Shown here one piece after another: positions 23,284 to 33,226 of a stretch of 64,000 nucleotides of DNA. Position 1 is the stretch's first letter. The number at the start of each line of letters is the position of its first letter. The translations under genes and the position numbers were made by a program. The DNA is from Yamagishiella unicocca (lineage: Eukaryota; Chlorophyta; Chlorophyceae; Chlamydomonadales; Volvocaceae), in contig BDSL01000081.1 in the NCBI GenBank assembly GCA_003116995.1, forward strand, positions 1-64,000, given 5' to 3'. The notes under the pieces were generated by a model. The model had not been told where the DNA came from, did no database searches, and saw only the letters and a program-made list of their open reading frames with translations.

Positions 23284-26200
23284 TTGCTGCTGCGGCCGCG
23301 GCGCCAGGTGCTGATGTTGCGAAGCCTCTAGTGGATGAGCCGGCCACTGCCGCTGCTGCTGCTGCGGGTATTGTTGCTGCAGCGGCGGCGGCTTTGCCGG
23401 TGGCTGCCGTTGTTGCGTTAGATGCTGGTGTCGCTGTAACGGATGAGGGTGCGCCTGCGACGGCTGCGGAGCAGCGGGCTGGGAGTTCCCCACTGGCAGT
23501 GCCCCAGCAGCAGCACTGGCCACGTCGGGGGGTTTGTACGGCTCTTCGCGTTGCCTCTGGTGGAGGTGGGTCGGCTGGTGCAGGGGCTGCTGACCAGAAA
23601 CGACTTGCCATAGACCGCCACCGCCGCCGCTTCCGCCACCCCCGGTACCTCCACTAGCTCCAGAGAGGTCCCGAGTCTCCGGTCTGGCCCCGCCTACCGC
23701 AGAAGCTCCGGCTCCGGAACCACTTCCCAGAGCAGCCCCGGGCCCCAGACATTGCCCGGAACCAGGTCCAGGCCCGGACCCAATTTGATCAACAGATCCA
23801 GATCTAGGTTGAGCGCCAAGCTGGCAGTTGGAGCCCGATCCCAGCCCGGCCAATGGTGCTGGGTATGCGATGCAGGACGCTGAGGGCGAGGCAAACCATG
23901 CTGATGAGCCGGGAGGAGCGGCTGGGGTGGCTGTAGCAGCCAGGGTTGTGGCCATTGCTGTCGGGGCTGCTACTGCTGGCTGTGCTGTAGGCAGAGAAGG
24001 GGCCTTCGTAAAGCACGTCGCGGCTGAGGGCGCTTGCGGCGGCCAGGCGGGCTTGGGTAATCGGGGATTGTAAGGAGGTTGCACTTGTCTTGTACTCGAC
24101 GGTTCCGGAGCTGGAGGTCCTCGGAGCGGTGCCCCTCCCCCGGGGGGCCCTGCTGCTGCTACTGCCGCTGCTGGTGCTGGTGCTTGAAGGGGCATGGCTG
24201 CTGCCGCGAATCCACCAGACGAGGGCTGCATTTGGTGTGGTTGTTGGTGTTGTTGGTGTTGTTGCATTTGGTGTTGTTGTTGCTGGTGTTGCTGCAAGTA
24301 ATAGCCTGGGTGCGAATGCTGCATCTGCTGGGCCTGCTGCTGGGGATGGCAGTATTGCTGCGGTTGCTGCTGCAGTTGTTGTTGCTGCTGCCGCTGCTGC
24401 GGCTGCTGTGGCTGCTGTGGCTGCTGCTGCTGCTGGGGATGGCGGTATTGCTGAGGCTGCTGCTGCAGTTGCTGCTGTTGTTGCTGCTGCCGCTGTGGCT
24501 GCTGCTGTGGTTCGTACAAGTGCCCCAGCGTCTGTGCAGCTGCTGACAGGTTGCGGCCGTTATGCTGCTGCTGCGACTGTGGCTGTCGCTGCTGCTGGGA
24601 CAACTGCAGCGCCGGCTGCTGCTGTGTGGGTTGTTGCTGCGCCGGCTGTGGCAATGGGCAAATTCCAGACTGCACCTGATGTCCCCCGGCTAGGGAAGCA
24701 TGGGGCTGGTGCCAGCAGTGAGGAGCCCCAGTCATCGCTGCGCCTGCTGCAGCGCCGGCACCACCGCCGGCAGCACCTGCTCCCATCCCCAGCCCCAGGC
24801 CAGTACCTGGTCAGGGGAGTGTAAGAGGAGGGGAGGGGATGTAGGGCTCAGGAGGGGGAGGGAAGCTAGAATCGGAACACGCCGCCCACCTGCTCGACTA
24901 ACTGCCGCCCCACCTGCTCCAGCCCCGACTGCTCCACTAACTGCCGCCCCGACTGCTGCACCAACTGCCGCCCCACCTGCCGCTCGCTCGCTCCTGCCGG
25001 GCAGCCCCTGCGGGCTGCTGGTCCCGTCCGGCCGCCTGCGCTTGCCAGCGGATGGCGGGGTGCCGACGAAGCGCAAGAAAGGGTTCGGCGAGGGAACCAG
25101 CTCGTCGTCGTCATCACCATCGTCGTTAGTTCCACTAGCGTCGCCGCCGCCGCCGTTAGAACCAGGAAGTCCTGAGCCGGCGGCGGTAGCCTTCATCTTG
25201 CTGGCGCCGCGCCGGCGGCAGCGAACTGGGGTTCCGCACCCGCCGCCGGCCCCACTGCCTTTGTCGCCGCTGCCGCCGCCGCCGCCGTCGGCGCCGTCGG
25301 TGCCGCTCGCAGCTCCGCCGCCGCCACCGCCAGCATCGGCGGCGCCGCTAGCCCCACCTGTTGCCCTGGTGGTACTCTGTCCTGACAAAGCCCAGCCGCC
25401 GCCGCCGCCAGGTCTCACGGCGGCGCCGCCGCCATCGCTGCCACCGCCAAGGCCGCCACGGCCGCCACCGCTTACACCATCCCCAACGTGCGGCGCAGGC
25501 TGCCCCGGCTGCTGCTGCTGCTGCTGTTGCTGCTGCTGCCAGTACTGTGACTGTCCGGTAGGGGCAGGTTGGAGTTGCGGCCGTTGCTGCGGTTGGTAGT
25601 TGTGGGAGGCGGGTGGGCCCAACGGCACCCCAGGCCCCGCGGCACCGAACTGAGGGTGGTGCTGGGGCAGAGACTGGGGCAGGGGCTGGGGTTGGTGCTG
25701 CGAGGGCACCAGCGAGAGCTGCTGGTGATGGTTCTGCTGCTGGTGATGGTGCTGGCTCTGCTGAAAGGGTTGTTGCTGCTGTTGCTGAAATTGCTGCTGC
25801 TGGCGGTAGTCCTGCTGTTGGAGCTGCTGCTGAAAATTGAGGTGGTTGCGGTCCTGGCAACTAAAATGCTGTTGCTGCTGCTGTTGCTGTTGCTGACCTT
25901 GTGGTGGGTGGCTCGAAGGTGGCTGCGCCAGAGGTCCCGTAAATGCTGGCGCTTGCTGTGTCCGATTGCTGCCATAGCAGCTGGAACTGTCAAACTGCTT
26001 TGCGAAGGGCATCGCGGGCCCCTGCTGCTGCGCCTGCGCGCTTGGGACCGTGTGGCGATGCTGTTGTGCTGGCACGGCACACGGCACCGGCACGTGATGC
26101 CATCCCTGTAGCGGCTCTCCAGACCTAGAAGACGGATCCGATGGGCGGGGTGGCTGCGGCTGGGCCTTGGGAGCCCATTCGGGCAGGGGCCCTTGCGGTG

Positions 26201-26342
26201 GCGCTACCGTTATCCTTGCGCAGGATCCGGCGATTAGGGGTGCAGCCATTAGGGGTGCAGCCGAACCAGCTACCCCATGCGGCAGGCTGTCTCCATATAC
26301 CGCAGTAGCAGCAGGTGGTACTGGCAACTGAGACGCTTGCAT
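6062..26342 (-). CDS. ZRANB3: ZRANB3-type DNA annealing helicase and HNH endonuclease
   Basis: One minus-strand gene of at least 27 exons. From the N-terminus: Gln-rich exons (24890-26342 and 22491 to about 24772); zinc ribbon (21858-22086); SNF2 ATPase lobe 1 (20682-20800, 20202-20403, 19824-19909, 19365-19431, about 19085, 18257-18447, about 17900, 17242-17371); lobe 2 (about 16170, 15662-15838, 14796-14887, 14004-14110, 13513-13552); accessory and substrate-recognition-like exons (about 10400-13111); CxxC zinc exons; HNH nuclease (9164-9262, 8323-8549, up to 7967); and an acidic tail ending at 6062. The SNF2 plus C-terminal HNH pairing is specific to ZRANB3, a PCNA-associated fork-remodelling enzyme that reanneals DNA and nicks at forks. 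The start is uncertain: the frame is open upstream to about 26520, and 26342 is the first in-frame ATG. Some exon borders are approximate. Identity is near certain. Confidence 0.9.
8204..8316 (-). repeat. Degenerate telomere-like tract in a helicase-gene intron
   Basis: A run of CCCTAAA / CCTAAAA-type motifs with many changes (aaaccctaaagccgctcaaa, tcctaaaatcctaaaatc), directly beside the donor of the HNH core exon. It resembles eroded telomere repeat. Confidence 0.6.
8942..9130 (+). repeat. 22-bp minisatellite in a helicase-gene intron
   Basis: About eight copies of caggtgccgccgtacacgca plus two more bases, ending close to the donor of exon 9164-9262. Confidence 0.9.
11562..11704 (-). other. 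Substrate-recognition-like exon
   Basis: Encodes VSCHTGRVHLHLALDGSRPV and a Leu-rich helix. It joins the upstream exon ending STTFYFEV to read FEVSCHTGRVHLH. Its place, after the helicase core and before the nuclease, is where ZRANB3 carries its HARP-like substrate recognition domain. Domain naming is inference. Confidence 0.6.
13513..16170 (-). other. SNF2 ATPase lobe 2 exons
   Basis: PKFLVFAHH at the end of the upstream exon joins RDVMDRLAEALQ at 15838. VSYVRIDGSNDSAERRLAVMRFR follows. 14796-14887 gives VRVALLSITAAAVGLDFSAA. 14004-14110 gives the arginine-finger block (LLQQAEDRAHRKGQ) and VNVYFLCAKGTCDDKR. 13513-13552 completes WQKLNDSLNNLTQ. The codon phase closes across the last two junctions. 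Confidence 0.92.
14957..15072 (+). repeat. 22-bp minisatellite in a helicase-gene intron
   Basis: About five near-perfect copies of a unit containing cccggggagggttgcgc, between exons 14796-14887 and 15662-15838. Confidence 0.9.
17242..20403 (-). other. SNF2 ATPase lobe 1 exons
   Basis: Exon 20202-20403 has the Q-motif/Walker A region (MPFQRQGVEFGLARHG ... ADEMGVGKTVQAIALAS). 19824-19909 has motif Ia (LLCVVPASLRLVW). 19365-19431 has IHVIEGKANRL. The exon near 19085 has motif Ib (ITITSYEMMRRLTC) followed by an Ala-rich insertion. 18257-18447 has motif II as DESH and motif III (VLLTGTPSLSKPYDL). 17242-17371 has LTREIMIRRLKKDIMAQLP. Together these are the SMARCAL1/ZRANB3 branch signature. Confidence 0.93.
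21713..21835 (+). repeat. 20-bp minisatellite in a helicase-gene intron
   Basis: Six to seven copies of ggaggagctgccaacacagg, in the intron after the zinc-ribbon exon. Eroded CCCTAAA repeats lie nearby at about 21610-21640. Confidence 0.9.
21858..22086 (-). other. Zinc-ribbon exon of the ZRANB3-like gene
   Basis: Joined to the preceding exon it gives CPYDRCPGVYQAC ... FWRCSRYPECGWRYY, a Cys-rich ribbon reminiscent of topoisomerase C-terminal C4 fingers (F-x-x-C-s-x-Y-P-x-C). It ends SLEIVGDHVFK at a GTGAGG donor. A role in binding DNA or RNA is inference. Confidence 0.65.
22491..24772 (-). other. Gln-rich exon with 69 consecutive glutamine codons
   Basis: Part of the ZRANB3-like gene. Positions 23086-23292 encode 69 uninterrupted Gln (mixed CAG/CAA), within a long Gln/Pro/His-rich, probably disordered region. 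The exon ends with RCPYDR at a GTGAGC donor, and the next exon supplies the rest of a Cys-rich zinc motif. That shared motif ties this unusual N-terminus to the helicase gene. Confidence 0.75.
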
Positions 26343-26921
26343 CGTTGGCCATACCCGGGATGCTGCTGCCGGTCTGTCAAGGCAGGACACCGCACTTTCG
26401 GCTGGAGCTATTGTACCGATGTATAAAGCGTGTTGCTTAATTGGATCGGCGGGTGCGAAACCAGGCTGCTGGGGCTGCGTGGCAAAGCCATCAGCCTGGG
26501 TGCTATCAAGGTTCCTGGTAACCTACGTGTCGGCTTGATCAGTAACAGTAATTGATTGCGTACGTTCACAACCAGGCAGAGTTCATCGTGTTGCTGGCGA
26601 AGCTAGTGGTACTACAGGTACCACACTCGCGCCAAACGGCACACAGTCCAACGACATTACTTCTGCGTGAAATGTCGGTATTAGACGATCAATTACACTG
26701 CCAAGCTATAATTATTCATAGAATATACATACTATCTAGGTCGACTCCCCCTTAAAGCAACCGTACCGGAATCGGCTATGTTGGCGCATGCATATTTCAT
26801 CCGAACATAATTAATAGCGTGTTCGGACTTCTAGATTCTCCGCAACGGGAATATCTGCCTTGGTATCGCTCGTTTTCTAGGATGTAACCCTTGGCGCTGA
26901 GACTCTCAGTTTGCGGTAACC
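26343..26921. promoter_or_regulatory. Divergent promoter interval between helicase and vasohibin genes
   Basis: About 580 bp separate the two presumed start codons, which face away from each other. The stretch is AT-richer than its surroundings and has no convincing ORF on the plus strand. The helicase reading frame remains open to about 26520 on the minus strand, so part of this interval may be coding or 5' exon. No specific promoter element was identified with confidence. Confidence 0.5.
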
Positions 26922-29900
26922 ATGGCTCTCACCCCAGCAGCGTCACGTCTCAAGAGGCTACTGGAGAACCTACCGTTGCCTGACGAGCGCATACCGGAGG
27001 CGGTGAGATGCTGACGCGGCGATTTGGGTCCAAGGAACTGCGTTCAGAGTCAACTTGGGCAACACCTCAAATAGCGAGACGTTGCCCATCTTGCGCCAGA
27101 GGGAAGCTGGTGTGCACGACGTGCTGCGTGTGACGTGCACGACTATACCGTAGTACGGTGCACCACCCGCACGCACCTACGCATCCTTCAGTCTGTCGCG
27201 TCTTGTTACGCGCGCCCGTTGTCATGTTGCGAACTGTTGTTGTGTGCCCTGCCTGCCATCCGCCATCCTCTCCCTCACGCAAGCGTACTCTCCCTCCCTC
27301 TCACCGCTCGGCGCCGCATTGCTCCTCTCCCCCGGCCATCCACAGGAGGGCCTTATCAAGCAATGCAGTGAGGCGGAGCTGGCGTCGCTGGGTCTGGGTC
27401 CACCGCCGCGTCCCGTCGTGCCACGTGGCTTGCACGACAGCACCGGCAAGGACGGCAAGGCGAGCGGCCCCCAGCAGCGCTTGCATGTTGTGCAGGTGTG
27501 AAGGGGATAAGGCCCCGCGGGGCCGCGATGGTGCTGATGGGGCGCGCGCGGACGAGGTGGGAGGTGCTAGGAAAGGTTCCGTACTCATTCCGTGCTCAAA
27601 CGGATGTCCCACGGTGTGGTCGGAATCGTACCCCGGGGGGTCCCGTGCGCGTTCCATGTGCCAAACTAGGCAACATATCGCTGCCCGCGCCGCGCCTTGC
27701 GCGCTCCCGCTTCCCTCCCTGGCGCCGGGGGCCCTCCGCAGCAAGTGATCAACTCACTGCAGTACAACCACACGCCGGGCTACTACTACAACGTGTCCAA
27801 GTCGCGGCCCTTCTCCCGAATCATGGACACCGCGAGGGAGGCGCTGAGGGCCGCGCTGCCGATCAAATGTCTCGAGGTGAGCTTTCGAGGAAGATCCGTG
27901 GATGCCAAAAAAAAACCGTTTAGAACAGACGTTTTGAGATGCATGCTGGAGAGGTGAGGTGAGGTGAGGGGCGGTAAGGTGAGATGCAGATAAAGTGGGT
28001 GTGTCGAGGCTGCCCCGCCCTGTTCTGAAGCCGACATTGCTGTACAGTACCAAGGAAGGAAAAACGCTTACGTGTTCGGGACACAGCAGCGAATAGTTGT
28101 CACTGATGTCCCTCCTACCGCCCGGCTCAGATCCACCAGACCTGCCCTTGCCACGTTGGCTCCGCCGCCCGCCCTTTCATCTCACGCACCCCGCACCGGC
28201 CGCTCACTCTGCCCCAGTCTGCTCATGCTCGAACCTCCAAAGCACAATCCGAGTTCTTTCATCGGCTACCACAGCAATAATTTTCCGCCTTGGTTGGCTG
28301 ACCGGGTCACTCTCGTCCATCCCCGGCCCACTCTGCGACCGTGCTCGAAGCCTCACCACGCACCGTGGCCCTGCCCTCTGCCCTCTGCCCACCGCTGGGT
28401 CAGGCCGTGTTCCTAGGCACCCTGCTGACGGCCGGCTGGCAGGAAATGGACCGCATGCCGCTCGCGTTTAAGAGCACCGTACAGGGGCAGACGTACAGGC
28501 ACGTGCGCCGGGGGGCGCAGACCGAGCAGCTCCGCACGTCCTTCCCTCGCTGCCCCACTACTAGGCACCCATGACCTGAAACCGTAACCATTCCAAAGGT
28601 ATTGCCGACACACACGATACCATGAGAAGGGCGCGCAGGGCAGCGGGGCTCGGGACGAAGGCCCCCCGCTTGCAGCTTTTTATTCGTTCATTTCGGCGAC
28701 GCCGCGGCCGCCCTCTTCCACCGCAACCCACCCCTCCCCGCAGGCACATCGTGCTGGTGGTGTTTCACGGCCCCAGCCGCAAGTGGGGGGCGCTGGGGCT
28801 CAGCCGGCGACCGGAGCTGATGGACAAGGACCTCGTGTACGACAGCCTGGCTGGTACGGCAGCACACGTCAGCGCCGTCTGGATGAGCAGTCGCTATGTG
28901 CATTGCTTTGTAGACGGAGCCTTTGTTCGCCTTCCATGCGCGCCGTGTCGCAGTGAGCCCGTCCTTCCCGCACTGCCGCTTCCTGTCCTTTCTGCGACCC
29001 TTCCCCAGCGCCCCTTGCGCCGGTTTGCAGCGACCTTTTCGCACCTGGCCCCCTCTGCGGCTTGCCGCAGATTTGGTGTCGGACTACAAGGCTGCGTACG
29101 AACGGTGGTGGCACACCCTTGCTAGGGTAAGCAGTTGGAGCGGTGGCCGTTGGCGGTTAGCTGTTGCAGTACGGTAATAACCGCTCGCATGGCACAGACC
29201 TCGCATGCGGGCGGTCCCCGTCAAAACCAACGCTATGAGGACTTCCCCAAACCCATGGGACTCAGTGCGTGTATCAACATGGTTTGGTGCTCGCCCAAGG
29301 CACTGCGGGTTGGCGGATCTTCCACACTGCCGTGTTTCCCTGAGCGGACCGTACGGCAGGTGTACGTCGGCCTGCCCCTGGAGCACGACACGTACTACGC
29401 GGGTCCCGTGTGCTGGCGCTACCTGACGTTGTCGCTGACGGGTCGCAAGTCCTGGTCGTCGCACCGGTCGGCGCTAGACAAGTTTGCAGGTGGGTGCGTG
29501 GGTGGCGTAGAAACGCAGGTTTGGGAGCGGGTGGCGTAGAAACGCAGGTTTGGGAGCGGGTGGCGTAGAAACGCAGGTTTGGGAGCGGGTGGCGTAGAAA
29601 CGCAGGTTTGGGAGCGGGTGGCGTAGAAACGCAGGTTTGGGAGCGGGTGGCGTAGAAACGCAGGTTTGGGAGCGGGTGGCGTAGAAACGCAGGTTTGGGA
29701 GCGGGTGGCGTAGAAACGCAGGTTTGGTTTGGGAGTGGGTGGCGTAGGAATCCAGGTCTGCAGGTGGTTGGGTGCACTCAATGGGCTTACGCTATATCGG
29801 CTTCTTCTGTGATGGGGCGGTGCTCTGGCTCAGGGTGCCTGCCAGGGACATATTGACGGCGGCAAAACACGCACCGCAGCTCGGCCCACATCCGTACGAC

Positions 29901-31318
29901 ACCCGGTCCCGACCCGGTCCTGCAGTCCAGGCTCGCCGGCTGGCGGCTAAGTTTCGGGCGATGGGAGCTAAGCCTTCCACCAATGGCAGTCTTGGCGGCC
30001 CAGAACCGCAGCAGCAGCAGCAGCAGCAGCCCGGGGGCCAGCCAGGGATACAGGACAGGGGGGCGGGTGGGGCATCAGGCGGCGCAGCCGGAGGTGCCCC
30101 CGTCCCTATGAGCCCCGCGGGCGCCGGTGCTGCCGCTGGCGCCAGCTTCGGGACCGCGTCCGCAGTCGCGGCAGCTGCCAGGTGGGAAGACGACATAGGA
30201 GAAAGAGGGGGGGAATTAGGATTGGAAGAAGACAGGGGCCGAAGGCGGGCTCAGGGCGAGCAGCCACGCAGAACGTGCGCGGCTGCTGCGGGGGAGTGGG
30301 CGGAAATTCGATGCTTGCAGCTGGACGACGTTAATGCGGTGAACGAGCTAGTTTACGGATACGGCTGTTGGTCAGCTGAGCGCTTCGTGGCGGTGACGGC
30401 GATGGCGATGGTGATGGTGATGGTGATGGTGGGCTGGCCCCTTCCCGCCGTCGTCGTCAGCCCTCCTTCCTGAGAGACGCGGCCTGACCCCAGACCAACG
30501 CGCTGACCTGCAGGTATGCCAAGTCCGTGTCGCCTGTCAAACGACGGCCTCCGGCGGCCACCCTGCCGCCACCTCCGCCTCCCCGCCGCCAAATTACGCC
30601 GTCCCGCGCGCACCCAATCGCTGGAACAAGGCCTGCGGCGACGCCTCCAACCGTAAAAACGGCAATTGCGGCTAGCGCCAAGAGCAGCGCTGCCACAGCG
30701 ACCGATACCAGTGCGGATGCCAGCACAGGCGGCAGTGGTAGCCGTGCAGGCATGGACACGGACACAACCCGTCTGGTAAGCCCAGGCGCCTCAGGTGCTG
30801 GTGGCGATGCGCCAAGAGGAGTGGTGGCGGGGGCTAACAGCGTCGACGTCACTTCCAGCGCGCCAAGAGGCAACGCCGCCGACGGTGAAGGCAGGAGCCG
30901 CGGCGCTGGTACTGCCCTAGCGCCCGGACCGCCCACCGGTGAGGGCGGCAAGGACGGCGGCCCTGCGGAGGGCAGTGGAGGCGAGATCCGTGTCGAGGCG
31001 AGGAGGCAGGAGGGGCAGCGTGGGCGGCAAAGCCGGCGGGGGGCTCGGCCACGGAGGTCGTCTGATCCGGGAAACCCAGCGGCGCTGGCGGCGGCGGCAG
31101 CAGAGGCGGCGGCGGCGGCTGGAAGCAGCGGCGCGCGGACTCATGCGCGCATGCTGCGTCAGCAGGTCAGGGCGGAGGAGCATGGCGACCAGGGGGCTGT
31201 GGGGGCGGGCCGGGGAGAGGAGCGTTGTGAGGAGGCGGAGGAAGATGAGGAGGACAGCGATAGCGAGGAGGATGAGTACTTGAGTGACGTCAGTGACGAT
31301 TTGGCGGTCAACGACTGA
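26922..31318 (+). CDS. Vasohibin-type tubulin tyrosine carboxypeptidase
   Basis: Nine exons: 26922-27002, 27346-27495, 27742-27876, 28404-28492, 28744-28853, 29071-29126, 29360-29489, 29764-30181, 30514-31318. All introns are GT-AG and the phases close to exactly 658 codons (657 aa). Vasohibins remove the C-terminal Tyr of alpha-tubulin, with SVBP as partner in animals. The non-canonical Cys-His-Ser triad is visible: Cys in LPIKCLEAVFLG, His in THIVLVVFHG, Ser in WGALGLSRRPELMD. Flanking blocks NSLQYNHTPGYYYN, SRPFSRIMDTA and KAAYERWWHTLARV also match the family. The last two exons encode a Gln/Ala/Gly-rich tail ending in an acidic segment (EEDEEDSDSEEDEYLSDVSDD), absent from animal vasohibins. 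That makes the protein nearly twice the usual length. The core is certain; the tail rests on phase-consistent splicing only. Confidence 0.9.
27885..27952 (+). repeat. Dispersed intronic element, best-preserved copy
   Basis: Begins 8 bp after the donor of vasohibin intron 3. It contains ttcgaggaagatccgtggat, an A-rich tract, aaccgtttagaacagacg and gagatgcatgctggag. Related copies occur in introns of the helicase and SKI3-like genes (see findings). Confidence 0.75.
29502..29763 (+). repeat. 29-bp minisatellite filling vasohibin intron 7
   Basis: Eight units (29502, 29531, 29560, 29589, 29618, 29647, 29676, 29705) plus a degenerate ninth at 29739. Each contains gtggcgtagaaacgcaggtt, so each carries a possible AG acceptor. 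The accepted splice site is the final tctgcag at 29763. Confidence 0.93.
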
Positions 31319-33226
31319 CGAGCTCCTTGACTATACAAGCGGTAGGTTAGATGCTTTGCGGGGAGGATTCGGGCTTTTGCGGGTGCTGCCAGCGCGTAGG
31401 CACCGAACCAGGGCTGCATATTGACAGCGCCTAGGCTTGGGTAACCTGCGCGAATGACTGCGCGGCATCGTTGGTGATACGTGATCGTCGCAGCATGTCC
31501 GAGATGGGGGTGTCCGCTTCCGCAGCTGCTGCGCTGAGGCTCGCTACAGTCGAAGGGGAGTGTAGTACCTGGTGCCCGCAATAGGCGAAGACTGCTGTGG
31601 GGCATGACAATGACGCACTGACGAGCTTGGGCGCGGCTTCGAATCTACTGCCACCGGGATGCAAGGTCGGTAAAGCTGCGCTCTCAGAGCCGTGGCGCGA
31701 GCGGCGGCTACATTTGCATGCCCATGCGGCTCCTGTGAACATGATTCGTTAGTCTGGTTCTTCTTTTTTTCAGTGTGGTTGGGTTGGATTTGGAAGTGGC
31801 CTTCCGTTGATGTCACGCCCGGGGCGCTTGGCGCGCAGCGAGCAGGTCCGGCAGGCTGCGCAACCAGAGGTGCGGGACCGCGTGGAGCGCTCTGATGGCA
31901 GCTTGGACTGAAGGTGGTCCAATTACGAATGCGACCGGCTATGAAGTTAATGCGCGGTAGAAATGACTTTCCCGCCATCGCGTCCCTTCATGCTCTCCCT
32001 GACGGGCCACGGACGAGCCTACGTCCGAGTACGTCGGGCGTCCGTTCAGCCCACCGCACCGCGAGTCCGGTGCGTCTGGGCGATGCAGCGCAACTATTCG
32101 TCCGACAACATAACTGTGTTTGGCGCCAACGGCTTGCGGAGATTTCTAGGATGGCTTGCGAAAATTCCAAGGACGCAAGCTATTGTGCGCATGTGGGATT
32201 GAAAAATGAAAGCGTATTCTCCTCTCGCCATTTTTGTAACATCCATGACCTGCTGCTGCAACTTGAAGCCATGTCCGATCGAGCAACGCGTTTCAGCACC
32301 TTGTTAGTCACGTTCATGTTCACATGCTTGATGAGATGTGGAGAGCTCGCACGTGAAGTGTGCAAGAAGATACTATAAGTTAGTAACATCGTGTAGGATT
32401 ACAGCATAGGATAAGCGCATGCGTACACTGTTATCTAACAAGTAAATAGCTAGTTACCTATCGTGTCTGGATATCCTAACAAAAACAATTGCGTATCGTT
32501 CAGCCTATCTGAAGCTTTATATGCAGTATTAAATATCCCTTTATTCGACATAGGTAAATGCGTAAATCCATGGCCCAGGACGGTGTTCACCGGATGCACG
32601 GTCATCATGAGGCGTTATGTACTTACAGATGGTCATCCGACCCCCTGTCCTCTTGCATATCTGCATGTAGACAATGAAACTGAAGCAGAGATGGACATAT
32701 CGACCCAAAATGGTTCGGGGATGATGGTAATGTCGTATTCCCGTCACCTGTCGTTGCCGATCACAGCTTCACAGGCTTGAAGCCATGGCTCATTCAGGAA
32801 GCAGTTTTTCCTTCCAATATCGGGGCTCTCATCATCATGACTACGAACGCATCCTCTCTGGCAGTCTCTGGCTACTGGCTACAAACGCCATGTCGTGTTA
32901 TCGTCCAAACGTCCCGAGTCAGACCCCGGTGAACTTCAAATGCATGGAGGGTCCACCATAGCTTGGAATGCCTTCAGACAGTTAGGGCAATCTCATGGCG
33001 GCAGATGCCGCAGAGGGCAGAGCCGTGCGTGTAGGATCCAATTTTCCCGCTCGTCGTGTCGTACTTACCAACTGTATCAATCTCCGCTCCAATTTTAGTT
33101 TAGAATGCCAGGCTATTGACGTGATAGGTAGCGTCACTGCACCATTTTATGTTAGGTTTAGCCCTCTGGCTGACGGTCATGTGTTCCTGCATTCTTGGCT
33201 GTAGACACACTTCCCCCTCCTCAGCG
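31319..33226. other. Intergenic interval, vasohibin to GT49 gene
   Basis: AT-richer than the genes around it. The only item of note is the open frame at 31914-32378 (separate entry). No RNA gene, repeat array or conserved protein block recognised elsewhere in it. Confidence 0.6.
31914..32378 (+). pseudogene. Possible tyrosine-recombinase remnant
   Basis: A 154-aa open frame whose C-terminal third reads TRFSTLLVTFMFTCLMRCGE, followed by LAREVCKK. The shape (Leu-rich helix, then L-M-R-x-G-E-L) resembles the first catalytic-arginine box of tyrosine recombinases such as those of DIRS or Crypton elements. No His-x-x-Arg or Tyr box follows within the next kilobase. It could equally be a chance open frame; the call is tentative. 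Confidence 0.25.

Noticed and set aside
22411..23657. Plus-strand poly-Leu/poly-Ala frames opposite the Gln-rich exon
   Set aside because: Antisense shadows of the 69-Gln tract. The minus-strand reading joins a conserved zinc motif by a proper splice site.
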